Shown: in pieces, positions 9,462 through 18,126 of the stretch
Layout of the letters: each line of letters opens with the position of its first letter
Position numbering within the stretch: the stretch's first letter is position 1
Source of the DNA: Xanthomonas sp. AM6
Lineage (GTDB): Bacteria; Pseudomonadota; Gammaproteobacteria; Xanthomonadales; Xanthomonadaceae
Assembly (NCBI RefSeq): GCF_025665335.1
Contig: NZ_CP106869.1
Location: 3,126,501 to 3,190,500 of the forward strand
Length of the DNA: 64,000 bases
Reading direction: 5' to 3'
Translations under genes and position numbers: made by a program
The notes under the pieces: model-generated
The model's input: the letters and a program-made list of their open reading frames with translations, nothing else
Database searches by the model: none
What the model was told of the DNA's origin: nothing

Positions 9462-11588
9462 GTGACCTTTCGCAATCCCCAGATGTTGCTGTTGACCCTG
9501 GCCGTGAGCGCCGCGCTGAGCGGCTGCAACAAGCCCGACGCGGCCGCCCCCGCCGCCGACACCGCCAAGACCGAGGCCGCCGCACCGGCCGCCGCCGCCG
9601 CGGCGCCGACCGAGCTCAAGCTCGACGCCAGCAAGCTGCCGGCCTACAACGCGTTCAATGCCAACGACCTGGACCCGGCCAAGGACGCCTGCGGCGACTT
9701 CGCCGGCTACGTCAACGGCAAGTGGCTGGCCGCCAACGAAATCCCCAAGGACCGCAGCAGCTGGGGCGCGTTCTCGATCCTGGACGAGCGCTCGGTCGCC
9801 GTGCAGCACCAACTGGCCGAGCAGGCCGCCGCTGCGGCCAACGCGCAGGGCGTGGACAAGATCGTCGGCGATTTCTGGGCCTCGGGCATGGACGAAGCCA
9901 AGGTCAACGCGCAGGGCATCGAACCGCTGAAGGCCGACCTGGCCGCGATCGACGGCCTCAAGGACGGCCCGGCGGTGGCCGAGTACCTGCGCCAGAGCGC
10001 GGCCAAGGGCGAGAACGGCCTGTTCGGCTTCGGCGCCGAGGCCGACTTCAAGAACTCGTCGATGAACATGGCCTACGCGATGCAGGCCGGCCTGGGCCTG
10101 CCGGACCGCGGCTACTATTTCGACGCCGACAAGAAGGACAAGCTCAAGGCCTACCAGGCGCACGTGGCCAAGGTGCTGGAGCTGTCCGGCGTGCCGGCCG
10201 CCGATGCGGCCAAGCAGGCGCAGGACGTGGTGGCGCTGGAAACGCGCCTGGCCAAGGTCTCCAAGTCCAGCGAAGAGATGTCGCGCGACGCCGAGCTGGC
10301 CTACAACCCGGTCACCCCGGCCGAGGCCGACAAGCTGACCCCGAACTTCCCGTGGACCAAGTTCTTCGAATCGCAGGGCGTGGCGGTGCCGGAGAAGTTC
10401 TCGCTGGCGATCCCGGCGTTCCACCAGGAAGTGAGCAAGGCGCTGGGCGACGCCGATCCGTCGGTGTGGCGCGCCTACCTGCGCTTCCACACCGTCGACA
10501 GCGCTTCGCCGTACCTGAGCGATGCGTTCGCGCAGGAGAACTTCGCCTTCTACGGCAAGGAACTCAACGGCCAGGCCGAGATGAAGCCGCGCTGGAAGCG
10601 CGTGCTCGGCAGCATCGAGGACGGCGCCGGCGAGGCGATGGGCCAGATGTACGTCAAGGTCGCCTTCTCGCCCGACGCCAAGGCCAAGATGCAGCAGCTG
10701 GTCGACAACCTGCGCCAGGCGCTGAAGGCCCGCATCGAGAACCTGAGCTGGATGAGCGACGAAACCAAGGCCAAGGCGATCGCCAAGTGGGAGACGTTCA
10801 CCCCGAAGATCGGCTACCCGGACAAGTGGCGCGACTACAGCGGCCTGAGCACCCAGCGCGACAGCTACCTGGACAACGTGCGCGCCGCCACCGCGTTCAA
10901 CTACAAGTACAACCTGAGCAAGATCGGCAAGCCGGTGGACAAGACCGAATGGGGCATGACCCCGCAGACGGTCAACGCCTACTACAATCCGCTGCAGAAC
11001 GAGATCGTGTTCCCGGCCGCGATCCTGCAGCCGCCGTTCTTCGATCCCAGCGCCGACGAGGCGTTCAACTACGGCGGTATCGGCGCGGTGATCGGCCACG
11101 AGATGACCCACGGCTACGACGACCAGGGCGCGCGCTTCGGGCCCAGCGGCAACTTCGAGAACTGGTGGACGCCGACCGACGCCAAGAACTTCGCCGCGCT
11201 CACCGGCAAGCTGGTCAAGCAGTTCGACGAGTACAAGGTGAACGGCAAGCCGGTCAACGGCAAGCTGACCCTGGGCGAGAACATCGCCGACCTGGGCGGC
11301 CTGTCCACCGCCTACGACGCGATGAAGAAGGCCACCGAGGGCAAGGACGACCCGAAGGTCGGCGGCATGACCCGCGACCAGAACTTCTTCCTCAACTGGG
11401 CCACCGTGTGGCGCACCAAGTACACCCCGCAGAATGCGATGGTGCGCCTGACCACCGACCCGCACGCCCCGGCGCAGTTCCGCGCGATGGGCGCGCCGTC
11501 GAACCTGCCGGCCTTCGCCGCCGCGTTCCAGTGCAAGGCCGGTTCGCCGATGGTCCGCGCCGGCGACCGGCAGGTCGTGATCTGGTAA
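9462..11588 (+). CDS. M13-family zinc metallopeptidase, lipoprotein (PepO/neprilysin-like)
   Basis: A 708-residue M13 endopeptidase. Starting at GTG 9462, preceded by GGAG at 9451-9454, it has a lipoprotein signal peptide with lipobox 'LSGC', so it should be anchored in the cell envelope. A low-complexity Ala/Pro linker follows, then the M13 N-domain and the catalytic domain with HEMTH at residues 546-550, the third zinc ligand Glu606 in 'GENIADLGG', and the substrate-binding 'NAYYNP' motif. All catalytic residues are present. A second, degenerate M13 gene follows 288 bp downstream after a terminator. Confidence 0.95.
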   Translation: MTFRNPQMLLLTLAVSAALSGCNKPDAAAPAADTAKTEAAAPAAAAAAPTELKLDASKLPAYNAFNANDLDPAKDACGDFAGYVNGKWLAANEIPKDRSSWGAFSILDERSVAVQHQLAEQAAAAANAQGVDKIVGDFWASGMDEAKVNAQGIEPLKADLAAIDGLKDGPAVAEYLRQSAAKGENGLFGFGAEADFKNSSMNMAYAMQAGLGLPDRGYYFDADKKDKLKAYQAHVAKVLELSGVPAADAAKQAQDVVALETRLAKVSKSSEEMSRDAELAYNPVTPAEADKLTPNFPWTKFFESQGVAVPEKFSLAIPAFHQEVSKALGDADPSVWRAYLRFHTVDSASPYLSDAFAQENFAFYGKELNGQAEMKPRWKRVLGSIEDGAGEAMGQMYVKVAFSPDAKAKMQQLVDNLRQALKARIENLSWMSDETKAKAIAKWETFTPKIGYPDKWRDYSGLSTQRDSYLDNVRAATAFNYKYNLSKIGKPVDKTEWGMTPQTVNAYYNPLQNEIVFPAAILQPPFFDPSADEAFNYGGIGAVIGHEMTHGYDDQGARFGPSGNFENWWTPTDAKNFAALTGKLVKQFDEYKVNGKPVNGKLTLGENIADLGGLSTAYDAMKKATEGKDDPKVGGMTRDQNFFLNWATVWRTKYTPQNAMVRLTTDPHAPAQFRAMGAPSNLPAFAAAFQCKAGSPMVRAGDRQVVIW

Positions 11589-11611
11589 GCGCAGCGCCCC
11601 GGCGCAACACG

Positions 11612-11639
11612 AAAAGGCCCGGCATGTCCGGGCCTTTTC
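11612..11639 (+). terminator. Intrinsic terminator after M13 peptidase 1
   Basis: AAAAGGCCCGG(catg)TCCGGGCCTTTTCT: a GC-rich stem flanked by A and T tracts 23 bp after the stop codon, so the two M13 genes are probably transcribed separately. Confidence 0.88.
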
Positions 11640-11876
11640 TTTGTGCGCAGCGTGCGCTGCGGTGCGATGCCTGCATCCGGCCAGGTGCCGGGCCCGCGCT
11701 GCGGGGGCGCTGTCGCAAGGGCAACAGCCAGCGGGCGCAACGGATCGACGACCCGAGCGACACCCCGGCCCACCCATCTGAACCGGTTAGGGACCAACCG
11801 CGCCGCGCGCGGACACAGCTGCGGGTCGCGGCTTGTTAAACTCCGCCGACTTTAATCCTGACCGGATTCGCTCCCG

Positions 11877-13886
11877 ATGCTCAATGCCCGTCCGCTTGCC
11901 CTCGCCGTCGCCCTCGGCCTGATCGCCCTGGCGTCCACCGCCGATGCCGCGCCCAAGAAGAAGCGCGCCGCCGCCAAGGCGCCCGTCGTCAGCGCCGCCT
12001 GCACCGATTTCTACGACTACGCCAACGCCGACTGGCTGAAGAGCAACCCGCTGCCGCAGACCGGCGCGGTGACCGCGCTGGGCCAGTTGTCCGCGCGCGC
12101 GCAGCAACAGCAGCGCGACCTGCTCGACGCGTCGATGAAGACGCCGCAGAACGACGTGCAGAAGGCGCTGGGCGATTTCTGGGCCAGCGGCCTGGACGAG
12201 GCGGCGGTGGAGAAGGACGGGTCCAACCCGATCGCGCCGCTGCTCAGCCGCATCGACGCGATCAAGAAGGCCAAGGACGTCCCGGCCTCGATCGCCGCGC
12301 TGCACCAGGTCGGCATCCCGGTGGCGTTCAACTTCGGCGCCGACGTCGACCTCAAGGCGCTGGACCGCCACATCGGCTACTTCATGCAGGGCGGCATGGG
12401 CCTGCCCGACCCGGCCTTCTACACCCGCACCGACGCCGACACCGTGGCGCTGATGGGCCGCTACCGCGCCTACGTCAAGCAGATCCTGACCCTGACCGGC
12501 ACCCCGGCGGCCAAGCTCGAGGCCGACGCGCAGTCGGTGCTGCAGATCGAGACCGCGCTGGCGCGCAGCGCCAAGTCGCTGGCCGGCATCAACAACCCGT
12601 TCAACAACTACGCGCCGATCTCCACCAAGGACCTGAACAAGCAGTACCGCAACCTGCAGCTGGACGCGTTCCTGAAGGCGCAGGGCGTCAACGACGACCT
12701 GGTGTCGCTGGCCGACCCGGAGATGTTCAAGCAGCTCGACGGCATGATCACCAGCATCAAGCCGGACCAGTGGAAGGCCTACCTGCGCTGGCGCGTCGGC
12801 GATGCGATGGCGCCGTACCTGTCCAAGAGCTTCCGCGACGCCAGCTTCGAGTTCCGCGGCCGCGTGCTGGAAGGCCAGGCCCTGCCGCCGCAGCGCTGGA
12901 CGCAGGTGCTGGATGCGATCAACGTCGCCGCCGGCCCGATGCTGGGCCGCGAGTATGTCGGCCGCTATCTCAGCGCCGACGCCCGCCGCCAGGCCGAAAG
13001 CATCGCCGACCAGGTCCGCAACACCCAGATCGCGGCGGTCAAGCGCAGCACCTGGCTGAGCGACCCGGCGCGCGCCGAAGCGCAGGCCAAGCTGGCCGCG
13101 CTGAAGATCGAAGTCGGTGCGCCGCGCCGCGACCTGGACTACAGCGTGCAGCCGATGGGCCGCGGCAGCTTCGGCGGCAACATGCTGATCGCCTCCACCT
13201 GGCGCCACCGCGAGGAAATGAAGCGCATCGGCAAGGGCAACGCCGACCGCCGCTGGGACGTGCTGCCGCAGCAGCCGGCGCTGACCTACGACCTGGCCCA
13301 GAACCGCCTGATCGTCACCGCCGCGGTGCTGCAGCCGCCGGTGTTCGTCGCCGGCGGCGACGCGGCCGCGCTGTACGGCGGCTACGGCGCGCTGGTCGCG
13401 CACGAACTGATCGGCGCGATCGACAGCAAGGGCAGCCTGGTCGACGCCAAGGGCGAGCTGCGCAGCTGGTGGACCCCGGAAGACAAGAGCGCGTGGAACG
13501 CACTCAGCGCGCGCGCCGCGGCGCAGTACGGCGCCTACGACTTCCCCGGGGTGAAGGGCGCCAAGGTCAACGGCCAGCTGACCCAGGAAGAGGACCTGAC
13601 CGACATCGGCAGCGTCGAACTGGCCTGGCAGGCCTACGCCGCCGCCCAGCCCGCCGCCGGCGACGCCGGCAAGCAGGCGTTCTACAAGGCCTGGGCCGGC
13701 CTGTGGGCGCAGCAGCTGTCGCCGAACGAAGCGGTGCAGCGCGTCACCGCCGACGTGCACGCACCGGGCCGCTGGCGCGCCAACGGCCCGCTGGCCAACC
13801 TGCCCTCCTTCGCCGCCACCTTCACCTGCAAGGCCGGCCAGCCGATGGTCCGCAGCGAGGCCGAGCAGCTGCGCCTCTGGCCGTAA
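11877..13886 (+). CDS. M13-family metallopeptidase homologue lacking a zinc-binding His
   Basis: A 669-residue secreted M13 homologue with a signal peptide ending 'STADA-AP' followed by a Lys/Ala-rich stretch. The overall M13 fold is recognisable ('FYDYANADW', 'YFMQGGMGLPDP', 'LQPPVF', C-terminal 'FTCKAGQPMV'). In the active site, however, HExxH reads H509-E510-L-I-G513: the second zinc His is Gly, and the usual 'HGFDDQG' extension is 'GAIDSKG'. The third ligand Glu572 in 'EEDLTDIGS' is kept, while the NAxY substrate motif is lost. It is probably a catalytically dead or altered paralogue of the gene upstream. Start ATG 11877; no strong ribosome binding site. Confidence 0.9.
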   Translation: MLNARPLALAVALGLIALASTADAAPKKKRAAAKAPVVSAACTDFYDYANADWLKSNPLPQTGAVTALGQLSARAQQQQRDLLDASMKTPQNDVQKALGDFWASGLDEAAVEKDGSNPIAPLLSRIDAIKKAKDVPASIAALHQVGIPVAFNFGADVDLKALDRHIGYFMQGGMGLPDPAFYTRTDADTVALMGRYRAYVKQILTLTGTPAAKLEADAQSVLQIETALARSAKSLAGINNPFNNYAPISTKDLNKQYRNLQLDAFLKAQGVNDDLVSLADPEMFKQLDGMITSIKPDQWKAYLRWRVGDAMAPYLSKSFRDASFEFRGRVLEGQALPPQRWTQVLDAINVAAGPMLGREYVGRYLSADARRQAESIADQVRNTQIAAVKRSTWLSDPARAEAQAKLAALKIEVGAPRRDLDYSVQPMGRGSFGGNMLIASTWRHREEMKRIGKGNADRRWDVLPQQPALTYDLAQNRLIVTAAVLQPPVFVAGGDAAALYGGYGALVAHELIGAIDSKGSLVDAKGELRSWWTPEDKSAWNALSARAAAQYGAYDFPGVKGAKVNGQLTQEEDLTDIGSVELAWQAYAAAQPAAGDAGKQAFYKAWAGLWAQQLSPNEAVQRVTADVHAPGRWRANGPLANLPSFAATFTCKAGQPMVRSEAEQLRLWP

Positions 13887-14272
13887 CTGCGGTTCGATCG
13901 GCGATGTACGCAGGACGGCGCGGGCAACCGCGCCGTCTTGCGTTGTGGCGATGACGATCGACAAGGCGGCGTCGCGGGCGTTCGCTGCCCGACCGAACGG
14001 GGCGGTCGGCACGACGCGCACGTGCTGCAGCGGCGCGGCGACCCGGCAACGCATCCCCCATGCATTGCCTGGTTGCCTTCGAGCAGGCGCTCGAACAGCT
14101 GCAGGCGGCGCGATTCGCCAACCCTCGAAATACGCCGAGCGCACGCCACAGGGCGCCGCCGCCGAAGCACAGAGCGGCTGCGTGCTATGTGGCTATTTCG
14201 GAGCGCCGTCCATCAACGCGTGCACACGTCGACTCGCCACGGCGATGTGCCCACCGACGCAGGCAGGCGCCG
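13887..14272. other. 386-bp convergent intergenic region
   Basis: The spacer between the second M13 gene and the rhomboid gene. Apart from a terminator hairpin at its left end I see no gene, RNA or repeat. Open frames here lack start signals and protein-like composition. Confidence 0.5.
13909..13942 (+). terminator. Terminator-like hairpin after M13 homologue
   Basis: A 14-bp stem, CGCAGGACGGCGCG against CGCGCCGTCTTGCG (one G-T wobble), with a 6-nt GGCAAC loop, starts 23 bp after the stop codon. The trailing sequence is only weakly T-rich, so termination efficiency is uncertain. Confidence 0.6.
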
Positions 14273-14929
14273 CTAGCGCACGATCCGCGGCCGCGGCGGC
14301 TTGCGCTTGCCGAACGGCGGCTGCCCGCGCCAGTAGCGGATCAGCAGCCAGCCGAACAGCATGCCGCCCAGGTGCGCGAAATGCGCCACGCCCGGCTGCC
14401 AGCCGGTGAAGCCCATGATCAGCTCCAGCGCGCCGAACACGATCACGAAGGTGCGCGCCTTCATCGGGATCGGCGGGAACAGCAGCATCACCCGCTGGTT
14501 CGGGAACAGCATGCCGAACGCCAGCAACAGGCCGAACACGCCGCCGGAGGCGCCCAGGGTCGGATACGGCTCGCCGCCGTTGCTGACCGTCCACCAGCCC
14601 ACCAGCAACTGGCACAGGCCGGCGCCGGCCACGCACACCAGGTAGTAGGTCAGGAAGCGCTTGTTGCCCCAGGTCTGCTCCAGCGGGCCGCCGAACATGT
14701 ACAGCGCCAGCATGTTGAACAGCAGGTGCGAAAAGCCGCCGTGCAGGAAGCCGTAGGTCAGCAGCTGCCAGATCTGGAAGTTCTGTCCCGGCGAGAACGC
14801 ATCGAACGCGCCGATCGGCCACAGCATGAACGGTGCGAACGTCTCGTTGCCCAGCAGCATCTGCAGCAGGAACAACACCACATTGCCGATCAGCAAGGCT
14901 TGGGTAACGGGCGGAAGTCTGGGGAACAT
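14273..14929 (-). CDS. Rhomboid-family intramembrane serine protease
   Basis: A 218-residue polytopic membrane protease that cleaves transmembrane segments. The catalytic Ser128 lies in 'GASGGVFG' and the catalytic His186 in 'AHLGGML'; the conserved His/Asn cluster 'HGGFSHLLFNM' (63-73) forms the oxyanion side. About six hydrophobic segments are visible, and the tail is basic ('GKRKPPRPR'). The length suits the basic six-helix bacterial rhomboid core. Start ATG 14929. Monocistronic as far as visible; the Atl gene ends 40 bp upstream on the same strand. Confidence 0.95.
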   Translation of the reverse strand: MFPRLPPVTQALLIGNVVLFLLQMLLGNETFAPFMLWPIGAFDAFSPGQNFQIWQLLTYGFLHGGFSHLLFNMLALYMFGGPLEQTWGNKRFLTYYLVCVAGAGLCQLLVGWWTVSNGGEPYPTLGASGGVFGLLLAFGMLFPNQRVMLLFPPIPMKARTFVIVFGALELIMGFTGWQPGVAHFAHLGGMLFGWLLIRYWRGQPPFGKRKPPRPRIVR

Positions 14930-14969
14930 GGTCGTGTCCGTGGCAACTGCCGACCATCATAGCGGCTCG

Positions 14970-15338
14970 CTATTGCGGCCCCCATAACGCGGCGTCGAGG
15001 TCGCGCGCCGGCGTTGGGGCGCGCTTCACCCGCCCGCCCTGTACCGCCACGCCTTCGGCGCGCAGCCGCTGGCACTGTTCGCGGAAGCCGCGCGACCCTT
15101 CCGGGAAGGCGATGCGCCCGTCGCTGCGCAGCACGCGGTGCCAGGGCAGCGCCGGATCCTCGTTGCCGCCGAGCACGCGCGCGACCAGCCGCGCGCGGCC
15201 CGGCAACCCGGCCAGCATCGCGACCTCGCCGTAGCCGCGCACCTGGCCGGGCGGGATCGCACGGATCGTCGCCAGGATCTTCGCCTGGGCCGCGGCCGAC
15301 GCCTCGGCGGCGGCCGGCGCGGGATGGCGCCCGCTCAT
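14970..15338 (-). CDS. Alkyltransferase-like protein (Atl), MGMT family
   Basis: A 122-residue relative of O6-alkylguanine-DNA alkyltransferase. The family active site PCHR is here 'PWHRV', with Trp66 in place of the alkyl-accepting Cys. This is the hallmark of Atl proteins, which bind O6-alkylguanine lesions without transferring the alkyl group and hand them to nucleotide excision repair. The 'GQVRGYGEVA' DNA-binding helix region (31-40) is present. The Ala-rich head (about 18 residues) precedes the conserved domain. Its ATG overlaps the stop codon of the EamA transporter gene (ATGA), so the two are translationally coupled. Confidence 0.92.
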   Translation of the reverse strand: MSGRHPAPAAAEASAAAQAKILATIRAIPPGQVRGYGEVAMLAGLPGRARLVARVLGGNEDPALPWHRVLRSDGRIAFPEGSRGFREQCQRLRAEGVAVQGGRVKRAPTPARDLDAALWGPQ

Positions 15339-16270
15339 GCCGCCACCGCCCGTGCCGGCCGCGACACCATCAGCACCCCGCCCAGCACCAGCAGCGTGCC
15401 GGCGATCTGCCACGGCCCCATCGCCTCGCCCAGCAGCAGCACGCTGAGCACGATGGTCGAGACCGGGCCGAGCATGCCAATCTGCGACGCCAGGCCCGAG
15501 CCGATCCGCCGCACCGCCAGCATCGTCGCCAGCACCGGCACCGCGGTGCAGGCGGTACCGTTGAGCAGCGACAGCCAGTACACCTGGTGCGGCAGCGCCA
15601 GCGCCTGCAGCGGCCGCAGCAGCAGGAACTGGGCGATGCACAGCACGCAGGCGACCAGGCTGGCATAGGCGGTCAGCCGCACCGCGCCGATCCGCGCCAC
15701 CATCTGCCCGCTGCCGACCAGGTACAGCGCGTAGGCCAGCGCGCTGCCGAACACCAGCAGGCTGCCCCAGGCGGTGCGTGCGCCGCCGACCTGCAGGTCG
15801 TGGCCGAAGGCGAGCAGCACGCCGAGATAGCTCAGCGCCAGCGCCCACAGCTGGCGGCGCTGCGGCCGGCGGCGGAACGCCAGCACCCCGATCAGCAGCA
15901 CCAGGGTCGGGGTCAGATACAGGATCAACCGCTCCAGCGTGGCGGTGATGTAGGCCAGGCCGAGGAAATCCAGATAGCTGGCCAGGTAGTAGCCGAGCAC
16001 GCCGAGCGCGCCGATGCGCCAGCGGTCCCCAGGCTGCAGCGGCGCCGCGCGGCGCGCGGCCCACAGCGCCATCGCCGCGAAACACGGCAGCGCCACCAGC
16101 ATGCGCAGCGCCAGCAGGGTCACCGCGTCCACGCCATAGCGATAGCCGAGCTTGACGATGATCGCCTTGCCGGAAAACGCGATCGCGCCGCCGGCGGCGA
16201 GCAACACCCCGCCCAGGTCGGCGTGCGCCGTCGGCAACGCAGCGGAAGTCGGGCGCCCGGACGCATTCAT
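15335..16270 (-). CDS. EamA/DMT-family transporter
   Basis: A 311-residue inner-membrane permease with ten predicted hydrophobic helices arranged as two EamA repeats, the drug/metabolite transporter superfamily pattern. 'GGVLLAAGGAIAFSGKAIIVKLGY' marks the first repeat and 'LLGEAMGPWQIAGTLLVLGGV' the end of the second. The substrate cannot be predicted. The gene shares the ATGA overlap with the downstream Atl gene. Start ATG 16270. Confidence 0.9.
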   Translation of the reverse strand: MNASGRPTSAALPTAHADLGGVLLAAGGAIAFSGKAIIVKLGYRYGVDAVTLLALRMLVALPCFAAMALWAARRAAPLQPGDRWRIGALGVLGYYLASYLDFLGLAYITATLERLILYLTPTLVLLIGVLAFRRRPQRRQLWALALSYLGVLLAFGHDLQVGGARTAWGSLLVFGSALAYALYLVGSGQMVARIGAVRLTAYASLVACVLCIAQFLLLRPLQALALPHQVYWLSLLNGTACTAVPVLATMLAVRRIGSGLASQIGMLGPVSTIVLSVLLLGEAMGPWQIAGTLLVLGGVLMVSRPARAVAA

Positions 16271-16496
16271 CGCGGACCGGCGCCGAGGCGGAAACGGACA
16301 TCGGGCATGCGCCCATTCTACGGCCGCCGCGCGCCATGCCCAGCGTTGCCGGCGGTGCGGCGCGCAGGATCGGTGCGAACGCCGCGCGTCGACGCGATCA
16401 CGGCTGCGCGCGATGCGACGACGAAGAGGACTGCAACGAGTACTGCCTCGCGCCCGCTGCGGTGTTGGGCAGCGTAGCGCCGCGCTGCCCGTCGCC

Positions 16497-17855
16497 TCAA
16501 CGCATCAGCGTCACTTCCTCGGCCGAGGTCGGATGGATCGCCACCGTGTCCTCCAGCTGGCGCTTGGTCACGCCCAGCTTCAGCGCCACCGCGAAACCCT
16601 GCAGGATCTCGTCGGCGCCGTCGCCGAGCAGGTGGAAGCCGACCACCCGCTCCTCCTCGCCGACGCAGACCAGCTTGAACAGGCTGCGCTGCGGCGAATC
16701 GGCCAGCGCATGCAGCATCGGCCGGAAATTGCTGCGGTACACCGTCACCGCTTCGCCGTAGCGCTCCCGCGCCTGCTCCTCGCCGAGCCCGACCTGGCCC
16801 AGCGGCGGATGCGAGAACACCACGCTGGGCACGTTCTCGTAGTCCAGCCGCGCCTGCGGCCGGTCGCCGAACAGGCGCTCCATCAGCTTGCGCCCGGCGG
16901 CGATCGCCACCGGGGTCAGGCCGACCTTGCCGGCCACGTCGCCGATCGCGTACAGCCCCGGCACGTCGGTGTTCTGGTAATCGTCGACCAGCACTTCGTG
17001 CTTGTCGCCCAGCCGCACGCCCAGCGCTTCCAGGCCGATGCCCCGGCTGTTCGGGCGCCGCCCGATCGCGAAGAACGCCTGGTCGACCGCCTCGCCCGCC
17101 GTTCCGTCCGCGTCGTACAGCTGCAGACCCTGCGCGCCGCGCCGCAAGGCGCTGGCGCGATAGCCGAAATGCAGGCGCACGCCCTGATGGCGCAGGTTCT
17201 CGCCGAGTTGCCGCGCCAGCTCCGCATCGAAGCGCTCCAGCAGGCGGTCGCCCTGCACGTACAGTTCGACGCGGCTGCCCAGCGCCTGCAGCAGGCCGGC
17301 CAGTTCCACCGCGATATAGCCGCCGCCGACGATCGCCACCCGCGCCGGCGCCTCGCACAGGTTGAAGAAATCGTCCGACACCAGGCCCAGTTCGGCGCCC
17401 TCGATCGACGGCCGCAGCGCGTGCGCGCCGGTGGCGATCACCACGTGGCGGGCGCTGACCCGCACGCCGTCGCCGCACTCGACCGTGTGCGCGTCCAGCA
17501 ACCGGCCGCGCTGCGGGATCAGCACCACGCCGTCGGCGTCCAGGCGCCGCCGGTAGCTGCCATGGATGTTGCCGATGTAGCCCTGGCGATGCGCCACCAG
17601 TTCCGGCCACGACAAGGTGGAATCGGGAATGGAGAAGCCGATGCCGCGCGCCAGATCGATGCGCCCGACCAGATCGGCGGCCAGCCACATCACCTTCTTC
17701 GGCACGCAGCCGACGTTGACGCAGGTGCCGCCGAGCGCGTCCGGTTCCAGGATCGCCACGCGCGCACCGAGACCGGCGGCGCGGAACGCGGCGGCCAGGC
17801 CGCCGGAACCGCCGCCGAGCACCAGCAGGTCGTAGTCGTAGAGCGCCGCGCTCAC
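16497..17855 (-). CDS. gor: Glutathione-disulfide reductase
   Basis: A 452-residue class I pyridine-nucleotide disulfide oxidoreductase that reduces GSSG with NADPH in the cytosol. It has an FAD motif 'GGGSGG' (14-19), redox-active Cys45 and Cys50 in 'GGTCVNVGCVPKK', the NADPH-binding 'VGGGYIAVELAG', and the C-terminal 'HPTSAEE' that supplies the catalytic His-Glu pair. The GTG at 17855 is chosen because GTGGAG sits 8 nt upstream and the product matches the normal ~450-residue length; ATG 17873 would add six residues. No operon partner is evident. Confidence 0.95.
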   Translation of the reverse strand: MSAALYDYDLLVLGGGSGGLAAAFRAAGLGARVAILEPDALGGTCVNVGCVPKKVMWLAADLVGRIDLARGIGFSIPDSTLSWPELVAHRQGYIGNIHGSYRRRLDADGVVLIPQRGRLLDAHTVECGDGVRVSARHVVIATGAHALRPSIEGAELGLVSDDFFNLCEAPARVAIVGGGYIAVELAGLLQALGSRVELYVQGDRLLERFDAELARQLGENLRHQGVRLHFGYRASALRRGAQGLQLYDADGTAGEAVDQAFFAIGRRPNSRGIGLEALGVRLGDKHEVLVDDYQNTDVPGLYAIGDVAGKVGLTPVAIAAGRKLMERLFGDRPQARLDYENVPSVVFSHPPLGQVGLGEEQARERYGEAVTVYRSNFRPMLHALADSPQRSLFKLVCVGEEERVVGFHLLGDGADEILQGFAVALKLGVTKRQLEDTVAIHPTSAEEVTLMR

Positions 17856-18126
17856 CGGCAACGCTCCACGCATTGCGGCGCGGGGTCGGTCGCGGGCGTG
17901 GGCCCGCCTGTCAGATCGGCCATCGTGTTGTGTCCTGTCGCGCTGTTGATGCTGATTTCCGAGCATGCCATGGCCGGCGGCACGCCACATGTGAGGACGT
18001 CGCGGCGAGCGCCAAGCACGCTCGCGCGGCTGCGGGACTCGTGACGCGTGCAAGCGCCGGGCGCGGCCAAGCAACCCAAGCGCACCGTTGCCGACGCTTT
18101 GCGCGTGGCCGAGGGAAAAACCGTGG

